This document shows positions 22,183-34,886 of a stretch of 64,000 nucleotides of DNA, one piece after another. Where the stretch lies: NCBI GenBank assembly GCA_024811115.1, contig JAKOGH010000571.1, positions 1 to 64,000 of the forward strand. The letters run 5' to 3'. Source of the DNA: Terana coerulea (lineage: Eukaryota; Basidiomycota; Agaricomycetes; Polyporales; Phanerochaetaceae). The notes under the pieces were generated by a model. That model was not told the DNA's origin. It worked only from the letters and a program-made list of their open reading frames with translations, and made no database searches. How positions within the stretch are numbered: the first letter of the stretch is position 1; each line of letters starts with the position of its first letter. A program made the translations under genes and the position numbers.

Positions 22183-24692
22183 TCATAATGTTCTTACTGC
22201 GTGCAGTAGGCAAAACTTGAACATAATTAAAAGTTGAACTACCACATCACATTTCAGAGACTGACGCCGGATGCGTCGACTGCCTCCACTCAGTACAATA
22301 CCGCAATACTCCGCGCTGGCATGTGCGGGAAGGAAAACCCTTAGCTCCCTCCTGCCTTGATCGATGTCAACTGGTATGGACTCGTCGTGGCAATCTCCCC
22401 AGACTACTGGCTCTTCTCTCTTTGCGAGCGTAACCACTTCGCTGATAGTGACGTGCTCGATGTTGCTAAGCTTTTCTCGCTGCAGCACAGCATCGAGCCG
22501 CCCCACTCCATTTTACCTGGCTCCAAACAGTGCTCCGGATACTGGTTGAACTCCAGGTCAAGCTGCTTGAGGCGCGGGCAGTTTAAACGCGAAAGGAGGC
22601 CTATCATGCGTGAGAAGGCGGGTGTGTCATATGGAATCCGAAGTACCAGGACTTTTAAATGACACAGACTTGAAAGTGTGTCCACGGCTGATGTGCACAT
22701 GAGCCGAAGGAGTTATTGTGTAGGTAACAGGTACATACCGTCATCGAACTCAACGTCAGGCCCAAATCCCATGGCCAGCTCGCGCACACTATCTTTGCAG
22801 GCCTGAAGAACGAATGCTACAGTCTGAAGCATCCTATCGTCCAGAATCGTCATCCAGAGGAAGTCTACATCGGCAAGGGTTGCAACGACTCCCGATTGGA
22901 CTAGCCAGCTGAGAAGGGTGAATGATTGGTCATTTTGCAGCCAGTGTGCCTGTGCCACAATATAGAGCTTAATCAAACGCGGGCTCCGAAGAGTGCGCGC
23001 GACCGCGGTGGTATGAGGCCGTGTATCCGGTGATACTCCATGCCATGCAGTATCATACATAGACAGCCGCTCCAATGCGTGCGAAGAGCTCAGAAGACGA
23101 CAAACGTCACGAGCAGAGTGGAAGATGACCTCGTCGAGCACCAGGGAAGCGAGAGCATAGAACTGGCGCATGGATACATCGAGACTCCTCCCTGGTGGCG
23201 GATAGAAAACTCCTCCGGTGAACGTGAGTCGCTGCAGCTGGGGAAGAACGCGGGGGAGCCGAACGGAAATGAGATGTAGACCAGGGTTCGATGGCTTGCC
23301 CGCTGCGCCAATGATATACACAATTCCGGGCCGGATGTAGTCTGGCTTGCTCACCACATTAACAAGGCAGTCGATACTCCGTTCTCCGCTAGTTCCACAG
23401 CGCACCTTCATCGCCCGGAAAAGATGAAACTGACTTCTGGGCACCCATGCGTGGCACACGAGCGCACAGGCCTTGAGCGTTTCCACAACAATATGGTCCC
23501 AGTAGTAAGCAAGAGTTTCCCTGGTTCGTGCCAGGAAGTCGATAATGCGCTCGCAGACTTCGATGGGAAATATTGGCGATGGCAGTGGAAATGAAATGAG
23601 CTCGGGAGATCTTGCAAGCAGAGGCCAATGATATAGAATTCGTCGGGAATGGGTCATAGGGAGAAAGCTGGCCAGATCTAGATGCCTGCGGTCGCATGGA
23701 TATGGTTCAAGACCGTAGGGATTACCCCAACAGAACGATTCAATGTGGGGTAGTACGAGACAGAATCGCCCAATAGCAACACATTGAAGGCATTCCACGC
23801 TGCGAGACTGAAGAGTGCTGTCGAGAGCGCGCCATTGATGCAGGGTCGGCTCACTGCACCAGGCGGTATGCTGGAACGCGAGATAAATACGCTCCAGGGT
23901 TGGAGATGGTAAGGAGCCCAATAGTTTCTGAAGTCGCTCCAAGGTAGGAGCATGATAGGATATAGCTATTGAGGCCTCCGACAATGCTACACACCTGCGT
24001 AATGCATACGTGACTGTGACACCAAAAGCATTTGTTAGCGGATCAAGTGAATAACGAGTGAGGACGTACGATGATAGAGGTCCGAAATCAGGCGCAAGGT
24101 AGAGCCAGATAACGTTCAGCGCTGCAGAGGCGGCAACGATCATAGCTTTCAGTGCCCTGCACAGCTCGCCGTTTGGAAGGATCATGCGCCAGAAGTTGGC
24201 GTGAGTGAGGGAAGACACGGCCCTTGAGCGAGCAAGCCACTCTACCAGGTATGCTGTGTGCGAATGTGAGCTCCACTTCGCGTCTCCCCATATGGCAAGA
24301 CTACGGAGTCGTATATCCGATGGCAAGGTAAGCGGATCCGAGACGTTATAGTCCGAGCGGGTAGACCAGGATAACCAGGTCATGACCAAGCGGTCCAATG
24401 ACATCAGGCTAGCCACCGCTCTCCGGAGAGAAAGAACGCACGACATTCCAACGCAATGAAGGACTAGTGTTGACAGTGCGGAAAAATTTGGGGACGGCAG
24501 ATACAAGAGCAGCGGAGGACGGAGTGGCTTGACGCTAGACGTGACGGTGGATTTCGGTAGCGCTAAAATTGTAGATACGCGCTGTGCCTCAGTGGTCTTC
24601 GTGCACTGAACAGATGGCCCGGCGAGGCGCAAAGGAGGTGGAGGAGACATGGGGGATATCCGGATATTGTATATGACATGGTAGCTACGCAA
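22183..24692 (-). CDS. F-box/LRR-like protein, tandem-fused, one extra base
   Basis: Exon 1 runs 24692-22739 (about 651 codons) and exon 2 from 22687 to 22183. The F-box is in the middle: IFPIEVCERIIDFLARTRET at about residue 370, followed by ACALVCHAWVPRSQFHLF. The first 370 residues look like the C-terminal LRR half of another member of the family (SLRRAVASLMSLDRL, HTAYLVEWLA, CSEPTLHQWRALD). The long frame therefore joins the tail of one F-box protein to the head of the next. The related locus at 48191-50747 has the same joint. In exon 2 an extra G (GGGG near 22505) shifts the frame between KMEWG and RLDAVLQREK. The start codon is uncertain. Confidence 0.6.
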
Positions 24693-24934
24693 GAGGATCT
24701 ATGTAACGGCGCCAAATAAGGACAAGCAAGTGCGCATCAGCGCATCCCTCAGGCGTGAGCTGCGCGCCAAACAGTGACAAACATTCACCGCTGTCCAATC
24801 GTGTCCCTCGTTTCTCTGCACACTGAATACTGTTTATGACATACAGCGACGCACAACGATATTGGCACAAAATACATATTTGGTCGTTACATATTACAAG
24901 CATTGAGCGAAATGGTGAACGGGCCGCTTGTGAC

Positions 24935-26538
24935 TCACGGCTTCTGCGCCCGAATGTTGGGGTGCAGCCCGCCGAGCAGGATGCGCTCCATCTTGTCGGG
25001 CGAGATACTGCCCGGGCCTGCGTACGGCACCGTGTCGACCATGCTCTACACACACACCGCGCATCATCAGTACCACATATGGAGCAAAGCCGAGAGAAAA
25101 CGTACGCCGGTGTTGAGCTGTGTGAGCTTCTCGAGCGCCTCCTTCGCGCCCTGGTCGTTCCCGATCTGCACGAACTGGACGCCCATCCAGTTCGGGTGGT
25201 GCTTCTTCGCGCGGAACTCGGCCGAGATCTCGGTCAGCATCTTCCCGAGCTCCGTCGACGCGTCGTCCGCTGCGGCACGGTACGCAGATGTGTTAGCGAG
25301 TAGGCAGAGAAGGGGAGGGAGGGGGACGCACTGGGAACGCCGTCGGTGATGCAGATGAGGTCGAGCGGCTTGATCTGGTTGTAGCGCGGCGTGCCGACCG
25401 CGCCGTCCAGGATGGCGAGGAACGCGCGCATCCGCTCCGCGACGCGCTTGCCGGTGGGGGTACCCCCGTCGGGTGAGACCTTCGACATCGCCGCCGCCAC
25501 CTTCAGCTTGTCCTACACCATCCTATCAGCACGCGCCTCTCGCGATCGAAAGGATGTACAACGCACCTGCACGCCCTTGATCTCGTCCCTGGAAGACAAA
25601 CTTGTTGTCCGAGTTGAGGAAGAACAGGTCGATGCCGTCCGCGTCATAATCAATCGCGGTGCCGCTAATACCCACCAACGCATTGTTGAGCTCCGTCCAC
25701 TTGTTATTCTCCTTCATGCTGCCCGAGTCGTCGATGAGGAACGCGGTGTCGTAGTACTTGAGGTAGTTGTCGATCGTGCTCGGCCGCGGCTGGTCCAGCA
25801 CGTCGTTATAGCCCGGGTTCGTATCGGCCGGCGGCGGCGGCGGGATCTCGTTCGGGTTCGTCTTGATGAGGTACACCGTCGCGACGAGGTCGTCGTACTG
25901 TCCTGACCCGGCAACTTGCTGCCCGTCGGGCGTGTCTTCGACGAAGATCTATCCAAACGTCACGTTAGAGGGGCAAAGCGACAGCGAGGCAGACGGGTGC
26001 GCACGAAGTAAGTGTAGTAGTCCGGAATGTCCGGCGAAGATCCCGGTGGCTTCGTGCTCTGTCCCCCTGTCAGCCCTCCTCTCACTACCATGAACGTGCG
26101 GCACAGAGCATACCTCGACGACCTGCGCCTTCGCGCTCGCACACCGCTCGACCTTGAGCTTCGCGCCGCTCGTCGCCTGGTCCTCAGAGTAGAAGAACGC
26201 GAGCTTCAGCTCGATCGCCGCGTTCTGCTGCTTGATGGGGAACGTGAGCGACTTGGAGCGCAGGTCCTTCATCGTGTCGTTCGCGACGCCCCACTGCGAC
26301 GCGAAGTTGCCCGTGAGGCCGCGGATGGAGGGCGTGACCGTCATCAGCTGGTTGTACGACTTGCGCGAGATCTACGTGCAGCGTCGTGAGTACGTGAGAA
26401 CGAAGCACACTCGTAGGCCAGTAAGCGGCGGAGCGGGCGGGTGCGACGTACGGCAGACACGGTGGTGAACCATTCGGGCGGGATGGTGATCGTCACCTTC
26501 GCGTTCGGCTCGGTCGTGAACTTTGGTCTGCCCGCCAT
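24935..26538 (-). CDS. Novel module + von Willebrand factor A domain, left copy
   Basis: Exons are 26538-26452, 26371-26114, 26058-26005, 25948-25567, 25512-25332, 25269-25106 and 25045-24935, about 411 residues. Residues 1-150 are the shared module: VTITIPPEWFTTVSA, RKPYNQL, LAFFYSEDQATSGAKL, then VEDTPD.. and a YDDLV block. A PPPPP linker follows, then a vWFA domain with a MIDAS DDSGSM at about 206 and ITDG later. vWFA domains are known for metal-dependent protein binding; the module is unknown to me. No signal peptide. Exon 4 is 382 nt, one more than its sister: an extra C near 25591 shifts the frame before the end of that exon. It ends AQKP. Confidence 0.75.
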
Positions 26539-27343
26539 GGTCGTCGTTGCTGAGAGTGTCGTTTGCGGCGGGGCGAAGTGAGTGTCGGAGAAAGGGAGTG
26601 CGTCAGAACGTGGTCGTGCAGGGTGGGTATGATATCACCTCATGTTTTGCAGGGTCTCGGCGGCATCAGAGTGCCGATAGTGTCTTCCAAGTCGACGTTG
26701 CAGACCTCCATTGCTGCTGCCAGAAGTGATTTTTGCATTTCTGCGCTCTCTTCCCCGTGTTCACCATGCAGTACTTGGAGTCGAGACTCGCTAGACTAAC
26801 TCTAGACCAGACCACTCTAGTGGAAAACAGTCAGTTATCCGAACATTCTTACCATCACATGTATCGCATCTGCATACAGTATGTCGCTCGTTACAACCTG
26901 CGAAGTGGTGCAGCCATTTGTGTACTGGCGCGCGCCATTTCCGATGTCAGGGATCTTTAGCGGCCGCATTGCACGCCGAGGCGAGCGGACGCGTGCATGC
27001 CATCTGCAAATGCGGGGAATTAGTGATAAAGCAGTCGAGGGTACAGGCGCAGATCGACGGAAGGTACCTCGGGTTACGTACGACAGTAAATGGAAGCAGG
27101 TCTGTTTGGCACAGACCGTGCAAGCCTTCGATTCCAGCGGCTTGAGTCAACGCCCGAGGGGATTCTTTGCAGTCGAATTTTGGTTGAGTTCGTCGAATTT
27201 CTAGGATCCGCCTTTCAGAGTAATACCAGGCTAACATACGGCTGCGCGCATATTCAAGTCCAGATTCTACAATTACAGCATACAGTCACACAAGTACAAG
27301 CTCAGTGCTAGTTTCCTTCTTGAGAAGATGAACGAACCCGACA
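26539..27343. other. Intergenic, conserved between duplication arms
   Basis: No gene. Between the vWFA gene and the stand-alone gene, about 230 bp (27000-27230) align closely with 36560-36800 in the other arm, including a GTACGTA-rich stretch. It presumably holds the vWFA promoter. Confidence 0.5.
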
Positions 27344-27981
27344 CTACCTCAGGAGTGCAAGCGTAGGTCGATTGGACGTAAAAATAAGAAATAAAAACAC
27401 GCACGCGTCGTCGTAAGATCCAGAGGTCGTGCCCGTCGTGCTCGTGTCCTCGACAAACACAAACAGCGTCATCGTGTCCGCGCCGTCGAAACTCCCAGGT
27501 GTCTTCTCTGCCTGCACAACCATCAGCTCCCTGTATCCTTTTGTCTCTTGCGCAGGGTGCGTACCTTGACTACATGAATGCGGTTCGCCGCCTTGTTTCC
27601 ATCGACGAGCGCGTCGCCGTCGGCCACACGCTGCGCGGGCGCGGCGAGGCACGCAACCTCGACGTCCATCTCCTCGTCCTGCGGCACAATCGGGAGCGAG
27701 TTCTGCATGTTGAACGTGATCTGCATCTGCTCGTTCGCAGTGCCGGCGGGTGAGTAGAAGACGGCCTCGTTGCGGTCGCCGAGGTAGTCGAACGAGACGA
27801 GCATCCCCTGGTCGTATTTCTGTCGAGACAGCTGCGGTCGTTGGCATTAATATGAGCTAGAGGGAGATAAAGCTTGAAGGTGGGCGGGACCTACCGATGT
27901 GATCATGGCGAACCACCCTGGAGGCAGCTTGAACGAGAACTTGTTCCCGACGGGCGTCGTGTATGTGGGCCTGGTCGCCAT
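27344..27981 (-). CDS. Stand-alone copy of the novel module, left
   Basis: Exons are 27981-27895, 27819-27565 and 27511-27344, giving 169 residues. It starts MATRPTYTTPVGNKFSFKLP, then PPGWFAMITS at the end of exon 1. Exon 2 contains KYDQGMLVSFDYLGDRNEAV, ANEQMQITFNM and MDVEVACLA. Exon 3 starts AEKTPGSFDGADTMTLFVFV, then EDTS.. and GSYDDACV. This is the same layout (W-F after an I/L-P-P strand, VED block, YDD block) as the N-terminal module of the vWFA and amine oxidase proteins, with nothing behind it. First intron after codon 29 in phase 0, as in the relatives. No signal peptide. Function unknown. Confidence 0.75.
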
Positions 27982-28310
27982 GGCTGGTGGTCCCGAGTCG
28001 CAAGAGGTTGGCAGAGTGCAAGTGAGAAGAGAGCCCTGAGTAAGCGAGGCGCAGAGTCTTCAACTTAGCCAAGTCAGTAGATGGAGAAACGCTTCACGTC
28101 TGCGACTGCTTGACCCCAACTCGTGACGGCGATATGAGAATCCGCACGAAGACCTCACCCCCGTTTTCCGCTTCCATACTGGCCGTCGAGATGCAGGCGT
28201 AATGCACCCTGCACGTACAGTGTGAAATGAGGGTAGAGACACCCGCCCGCGACTGGAGGAATGCACGCGAGTGATGGTGGTTCAAGACGTGTCGAGACCC
28301 CGAGAACCCC

Positions 28311-29140
28311 TATCGGTAATTGGGCTCGGGATGTGCCGATCAAAGCGAAGAGGCCAGCGTCTAAGTATGGTTCCCTCAAACTTTGTTCTCGACGTCGACG
28401 TCGCTTGCATCTCGCTGTGAGCTTTGCTTGATCCCGCGCAAGTCCTGTTCCTGAGACACGTTTGTCGTCAGCTGTATCACGCACATGGACCTTCCGTCTG
28501 CGAGAGGCATATAGTCGCAGAAGTGACACGTCTGCATGCCTCTCACGGAGCGAAGAGTTCACTGCAGCTGGTGAGGATCTACATGTTACGTTCTCAGTAT
28601 TATTCGTCATCGGAGCGGAACAGCACGCAGCTGAAGCTGATTCAATCCACAGGAAGCAATTCGCTTACGCCACAAAGGTAGTTGACGTCACACGACAGCG
28701 CTTGTCACGCGTGGGACTTTGACAGTGACAGTACCAACATCCCGTACGCCAGGTCGCTCCTCCTGGTATGCATGCAACCATATCCGTCACCAGCTCCGGG
28801 CTCCCCGCTTCGGCCACGCGGCCACCCTCGGAGCTAGAGTATCGCCCGCGCGGACATGGTTCCCTCTCGTCGGCCGCCCCGCACACCCGCAGGAGGGAAT
28901 AGACCCGCCAAACGTCGCGCACAGAAGGCAATAGAATATACGCGCATCTGTCGTCGTCGCCCCGCTCTTTTGCGTCATCCGCGTAGCCATAAACGGAAAC
29001 TCCGGCTTGTTGCTGTCGGCCGTGCCTGCTCGCCGTCGTCGTTTTCTCCCGCCCTTCATGCATCAGCGAAATCATTTGCGCTATGAACAGCAGTCGTACG
29101 AGAGGGAGCACGCAGCCCTTGGCATGCTGCACACCATGGC
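28311..29140. other. No recognised gene
   Basis: Between the inverted-duplication arm and the P450 promoter. Long open frames on both strands here show no family features and are probably chance frames in GC-rich DNA. Confidence 0.4.
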
Positions 29141-29147
29141 ATATAAG
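29141..29147 (+). promoter_or_regulatory. TATA box of the P450 gene
   Basis: ATATAAG lies about 94 bp before the ATG at 29235. Confidence 0.5.
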
Positions 29148-29234
29148 ACCCCTGCGCGCCGTGCCCAACCACCGACATACCGTCACCGACGTTCCCAAGC
29201 CTGTCCCCACCGCCGTACCCACCGTTGTATCCTC

Positions 29235-31023
29235 ATGGCCCCCACCGTCGTCTCGCATCTTGGCTTCACCTGCAACCAAGCCTTCGAATGGCTGTGCGGC
29301 ATCTCCTTCATCTCGAAGGCCGTGCTCTTCGTCGGGCTGGTAGCTGCGATCACGCACTACCAGCTCTCCTGCCCCCGCGCACTGCGCCACCTCAAACGCG
29401 TCTCACCGTACGCGACGCTCTGGAGCTATGCTGTGCGCGAGAGCGTCGACCAGCGCGTGCGCCGCCTCATCCTGCCACTCGCGGAGCAGGGCGAAGGCGC
29501 AGTCGCGGTGTACATGCTCGGGAAGTGGGGTGTGCATCTGGTTGACCCGTCGGTACGCGACACGGCATGGTTCACGCCTTACAGATGTCCTGACAAACTT
29601 GGTTTTTGAAGTTGATTCGGCAGGTGTGCATGGACACAACGCGCTTCCCGAAGAAAAACTACCAGGAGCACCTCCACTTCACGTTCCTCAGCGGCCCGAA
29701 CGTCGTCTTTCTCGAACGGAGAACAGTGGAAGCGCCACTCCGCGTCGGTCAAGGCCGCGTTCGACCGCGATATCCCTATTCACGTCTTCACCGAGCTCGC
29801 GCAGGAGGTCTTCCAAAAATCGGGACGGGTGGGGTCAAACCCTGGACGGAGCTCATGCAGGTACGCCGCCCTCGCACCAAGAGACACTGCGTTGTGAGCA
29901 CTGACGAGGAGGGCCTGTAGTGCTTCACGCTCGACGTCGTCGGCAGAGCCGCGCTCGGCCACGACTTCGCGGCGCTCTCCGCCAGCGCCGCCGCGTCGAA
30001 CGAGCCGCCGTTCGTCGAGCACTTCAACCGCGTCATGGCCTCCATCGCGACGCCCGCGCGCCTCATGTTCCCCGCGCTGGACGCGCTCTTCCCGCGTCGC
30101 GAGGTGATGGCGGACCTGGACGCGCTGAACGCGCGGTACGACCGCCTGCTGACGGAGAAGCGCGGCAAGCCGGGGAGGGATATCTTGAGCTATTTGTTGG
30201 AGGACGCGAGCTTGAGCCATGAGGAGCTGCGGAGCAACCTGAGCATTCTGTTCAGCGCGGGACACGTACGCCTTCGCTCCATCATTCTCGCCTATACCTT
30301 TCATGCTGACACACAAGCGTGCAGGACACCACCTCCGGCGCGCTCTCCACCGCCGTCTACCACCTCGCCGTCGACCCCGCCCTCCAATCCAAGCTCCGCG
30401 CCGAGGTCCGCGCCGCCCTGCCTCCCGGCACCGACCCGACGCTCGCGCACCTGAAGGCGCTCCCGCTGCTCGACGCCGTCGTGCGGGAGGCGCTGCGCAT
30501 CAACTCGCCCATCTCCCTGCTTCCCGCCCGAGTCTGCTACGAGGACGCCGTGCTCGCTACGACTGCGAGGGACGGGACGCAGAGGACGTATGCGGTGCCG
30601 GCGGGCACGCCGATCGTGCCGAACGTGTACGCCGTGCACCACCACCGCGCGTACTACCCGCGCGAGGCCGCGTTCTTGCCCGAACGCTTCCTCGCATCTC
30701 CAGTCGATGCGGAGGACAGCGCGGTGAGGGTGCAGCCGGGGACGTACCTCCCGTTCGGCACCGGTCCGCGGCAGTGCACCGCGCGCCAGTTCTCGCTCTT
30801 CGAGCAGAAGACGCTGCTCGCACTGTTGCTCCTCCGGTACGAGTTCGCGCTGCCCGCAGGGAGCGAGCATGCGAGAGGGCTGAAGAATGAGTTTGGCGCG
30901 TTCGGGCTGAGCATCCCGCACGAGCTTGATATCGAATTCACTTCGCTGAGTGGATGGAGGAAGGGGATTGAAGAAGGAGAGAGTAGATACCCTAGAACGA
31001 TGTCGATACCCAAGTGTCTTTGA
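29235..31023 (+). CDS. Cytochrome P450 monooxygenase
   Basis: Exons are 29235-29552, 29624-29860, 29921-30265 and 30325-31023, giving 532 residues. The N-terminus has a hydrophobic membrane anchor (SKAVLFVGLVAAITHYQL). The I-helix AGHDTTSGA spans the third intron, ExxR is EALR at about 350, and the heme loop is FGTGPRQC at about 444-451. It would be an ER-bound monooxygenase needing a CPR partner; substrate unknown. Exon 2 has a +1 (extra T, about 29713) and a -1 (missing A, about 29815) that cancel. Between them the conserved SNGEQWKRHSASVKAAF is read only in the shifted frame. It lies inside the inverted duplication; a fragment of a second copy is at 34953-35050. Confidence 0.85.
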
Positions 31024-31531
31024 TATCTTGACATGTTGTGGTGTATGTGTCTTTTCCGCGGTGTGCTGTAAATCAACCACGTGTCAATGTCATCTCATCT
31101 GTGCGCTGTGCTTATGGTGTTCGGCGCGAACGGTACAGATCGAGATGCGTGACGGGTGCCGGCATGCGATAGGTCAAGCTGGGGACTCGGACAATGTGCT
31201 TCGTTCGAGGAGCATGAGCTGACACCATGTGGCGAACATTGCTGCTTGTGAAGCTTGACCAAGTTTCGCGGCTCTCTTAGCCCAACTTGAATGCGCACCG
31301 CCCGTGTACCACGTCACGCACGTTAGACGTAGGGAACCTGCAACACTGTAGGCAATAATGCAGGGAGCTACTATAGACGAGAACATATCTTACTTCAACT
31401 ATCACTTGGGAACAAGCGCAAAAACAAAGTTGAAAGACCTGCACCAAAGCGTATGACATTCAAACTTGTCTCGCACTAAACTAATATACATTTGCGTCAT
31501 ACACAGTCCACTCGTTCAAACAACGACGCGT
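31024..31531. other. Intergenic between convergent genes
   Basis: The P450 (plus) and amine oxidase (minus) end towards each other across about 508 bp. No gene or clear terminator structure is seen. Confidence 0.5.
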
Positions 31532-34253
31532 TCAGGGCCCGACGGTGCCCGCGTTCGTCTTGGGCATGCTGCGCCCGAGGTTGACGACCGCCGCGAGCGT
31601 CTCGTTGTCGAACTCCTCGGACTTGCCCCACATGTTCTGGAACTTGGCGACGATGTCCTCGTTCTTGTTCGGGTTGAGCTCCGGGTGCGCGATGAGCATG
31701 CCCATCACCGCGCGCCACGCCGCGTTCAGCGCGCCCGCGACCCACCTACATCATTCAATTGGCGTGAACACCCACACAGCCACGACGAAAGGGAAAAAGG
31801 AGGACGCACCCGTGGAACGAGCTCGTCGCGTCGCCCGCAAAGTGCAGCCGCTGCTTGCTGCCGGCCGGCTGCTGCACGTACGGGTACGCGTACTTGAACT
31901 GCCCGGGCCCGAACTGGCAGAACGCGCCGAGCTGGAAGCTGTCCCTGCAGAAGTCCCACGGGTAGTAGTCCTCGAAGTTGTCCCACAGCAGCTGCACGTC
32001 CACGGCGTGCAGCTGCGCGAGGCTGCGCATGATGAGGTCGAGCAGCGCGCGCTCCTCGGGCGTGTCGCGCCCGTGCATGAGCCCGCCGAGCCGCTGCGCG
32101 TCCTGCATGCCGTTGTAGGACGCTATCATGCAGTTCGACTTCTGGTACGTCTTGCCCGGCACCGGGTGCGAGTCGTCCGGGCCGTACCTATCCAACGCGT
32201 CCGTGAGCGGCGTGCGCAAGAAAGATGAAACGAAAGACGTACGAGGGGTACACGACGTCCCGGATGGGTAGGTCCGTGCTCGACTGCCCGCCGACGATGC
32301 CGAGGTCCTCCCACCACGGCTTCTTGAACTGGATGCCGACCTTGACGCTCGGCGTGTACATCAGGTCGCGGATCGCGTTCTTCTGGCCGTAGTTCAGCCC
32401 CGCGTTCTTGAGGTCGACCATGCGCAGGCACGCGAAGCTCATCGTGCTGATCACGTTGCTGTACTTCTTCGTCGTCACGACCTGTGCGTTCGGGTTTGGG
32501 CTGCGGCGGCCGTCGAAAGTGACCGTCACGCTGTTCCCGCCGTCCGACTCCTCGATGATGGTCGCGCGCTGGTAAAGCACCGGCTTGGAGCTGAGGCGCT
32601 GCGTCATCGCCCGGTGCACGATCTCGGAGCCTTGGCTGTGGTGGTAGACTAGTCAATACACATTATATGCAAAGGAAGACGAATTCCTACTCGAGACAGA
32701 ACCAGTCGATGGTCTGGTTCTCGAACTTCGGATCGTTGAACACGAGGCTCGCGAGTACAGTCTCCGTCAGCGCCTCGTCCATGAGACCCGTACGGCTCTC
32801 CGCCGTCTCAAACCAATCGATCACGTCGCTAGGGTATCCCTTCACCTGGCTCAAGTAAGCCGACACGCTGTATCCGTCGAACTTCATCAGCTCCTTGTAC
32901 GCATCGACGAACGGCTTGTTCTTGAAATTATCGCGGAACTCCTTGAGCGCCTCGTCCCACATCGCGCTCGAGCCCTTCGCGACGTACTCCGCGGGCACGT
33001 TCCCACCCTTGGCCTGCGACACGCGGAAGACGTCGTCCGCCTTGGGCGTCTTGTCGTTCACGGCGCGCGTGACGGTGATGTCGTTGTAGCAGAAGAACGC
33101 GTTGTCGTTCTTGCGCAGGTACGGGATGAACGCCTGCGGCATGCTGAGCCGGTTCTGCACGAGGTCGAACGTGCGCTTCATGAACGTCGTCTTCGGGTAG
33201 CGCATCGCGCCGACGTCTGCGTCGTCCCCGTCAGCAAGGCAGGTCCCATCAAGCAAACGAGGACATACCGTAGTACTGATACTTTCCCTGCTTCTTCGGG
33301 AAGTTGTGTGTATACAGCCGGCCCCCGATGCGCTCGCTGCCCTCCATGATCTCGTACTTGATTCCGAGGCTGTCGAGCATCATGCCGATGTACAGGCCGC
33401 TAACCCCTGCGCCGATGATGCCGACGGGGAGGGCCGCGAGCTCAGGCGTGGGCGTGTACGGCGGTGGTGGCGAGGGGTACGGCTCGCCGGGGCGAATGTA
33501 GCGGTCGAGGAAGTCCTGGATGGCCTGCTTGCCCTGCTCGGTGAGCGCGGCGGTGCCCGTGTCCACCGGCGGCTCGACGGTAACCTCGAGTCCGTAGACC
33601 ATGTGAATTGTCAACACGAGGTCATCGTACTCGGGCTGCCCTGCGACTTGGGCAGAGTCGGGACCGTCCTCTACGAAGAGCTAGATGTACCACTCAGTAT
33701 ATGCGGGCAGCTAGTACGGAGGTTCGCTTACGAGGATAGTCATGTAATCTGGCATCTCCTCGGGCGCATCTTCCGGCTTGTTTGACTGCAAAAACAGGTC
33801 AGTTAGCGAATAAGCAGTACTGATGGCAGGCGGAGGCGTACAATGAAAGTGCGGAACTTGTTGCTCCTGCACTTCGAGTCTTCGAGCTTTCTACCCGAGG
33901 TGGCCCTCGTCTCCGAGTAGTAGAAACCAAACTTCATACCAGATATGTCGTCGTCCTGGGGAACGAAGGTGATTTGGCTACCCGCAGTGTCGACGTCGTA
34001 CATCGCCTGGTTGGGCGACTGCCATTTGTTGGCGAGGTACCTGACCTCAGTGTCGCCGAAGAACGGATATTCGACGACAACGAGCTGGTTGTAGGTCTTT
34101 CTTGTCACCTAACAAGCGCAAGATCAGCAACACTCAAGGCCTCGTCAAGGCTGGGTGACGCACTGCCGAGATGGTGGCAAACCATCCTTTGGGAATGTCG
34201 AGGGTGACTTGGTTGTCTTTGGCCGCGCCGAGTTTGGGGCGAGAGGGAGCCAT
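31532..34253 (-). CDS. Novel module + FAD amine oxidase
   Basis: Exons are 34253-34164, 34108-33842, 33785-33732, 33680-33269, 33216-32691, 32635-32243, 32187-31810 and 31745-31532, giving 777 residues with no lesion. Residues 1-165 are the shared module: VTLDIPKGWFATISA, RKTYNQLV, FGFYYSETRATSGRKL, DAPEEMPDYMTIL, then LFVEDGPDSAQ and YDDLVLTI. A proline linker (PYPSPPPPYTPTPE) precedes the FAD Rossmann segment VGIIGAGVSGLYIG at about 222 and GSERIGGRLYTH. The C-terminus has LHFAGDATSSFHGW. This fold oxidises amines or L-amino acids and releases H2O2 and ammonia; the true substrate is unknown. There is no signal peptide and no peroxisomal tail, so it is probably cytosolic. Confidence 0.88.
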
Positions 34254-34880
34254 GGCGCTGAGAATGTCTTCGACGGCGACGAGGAGAGGAGGAAGACGGG
34301 CGGTGTGGTTATGTACTGACTATAGGCCTGTCGGCGTGGTAAAGGCCAAGATTTATATTCACCGAGCTCGCAAACATACATAAGTAATCCTCTCGATGCA
34401 TGGCGGCTCGCTTCGGTTGTATGGGGTTACTGTCAACGATTAGATTAGAAGGACAAAGTTAATGACTGGCGGGACCCTGGACACTCCTCACCGGGCGTTC
34501 ATGTGTCCCAAATGTGCGGCATAGGTCATGGCCCGACCACTGCGACAGGCTGAATGTTCGGAAGCCGTTCTTGTTCACGTCATTCAAAACGAGGGCTGGC
34601 GAGGCATGTGTAGGGTCTGAAATCAATGAAATAAGACCGATGACATCGGGAGAGCGAAAGCCAGCCTACCACGTCACTTACATAAAGAAATTCGTGCCAG
34701 CTACCGAGTTCTGCACAGAGCCGGATCGAGCACCTGACCAATTACACTGGCGACTGAGCTTTGCATCTGGTGAACTATAGTAGCAAACGCTTGACGAGCG
34801 ATAACACGCAGGGAGTCTAAAGCGGTGGACATGATGGTGCGAAAGAACGTGGTGAGTCGTGACTCATCGTAACGACGTTC
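34254..34880. other. Amine oxidase promoter and unassigned sequence
   Basis: Contains the minus-strand TATA box (34351-34358). A minus-strand frame starting at 34833 downstream of the F-box promoter motif encodes only 43 residues (MSTALDSLRVIARQ..) and is not recognisable as an F-box. Confidence 0.4.
34351..34358 (-). promoter_or_regulatory. TATA box of the amine oxidase gene
   Basis: ATATAAAT on the minus strand about 100 bp before the ATG at 34253. Confidence 0.5.
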
Positions 34881-34886
34881 GCGCTT

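Larger units (their letters stand above)
24835..28310. repeat. Left arm of a large inverted duplication
   Basis: Read on the minus strand this arm matches 35440-38890 on the plus strand. It holds the same two genes in the same order (stand-alone module, then module-vWFA). Similar sequence continues through introns, the intergenic stretch and both outer flanks. The outer limit is judged from a match near GTATTTTGTGCCA (about 24860) with the region after 38820. Confidence 0.75.

Noticed and set aside
28665..29390. 241-residue minus-strand frame as a gene
   Set aside because: It lies over the P450 promoter and first exon, has no family features, and is explained as a GC-rich shadow frame.
30301..31080. 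259-residue minus-strand frame in the P450
   Set aside because: A shadow of the P450 exon 4, which has the heme-binding and ExxR motifs on the plus strand.
34701..34833. Short F-box gene behind the conserved promoter motif
   Set aside because: The frame (43 residues) shows no F-box or LRR-like block; only the promoter-like motif is shared.
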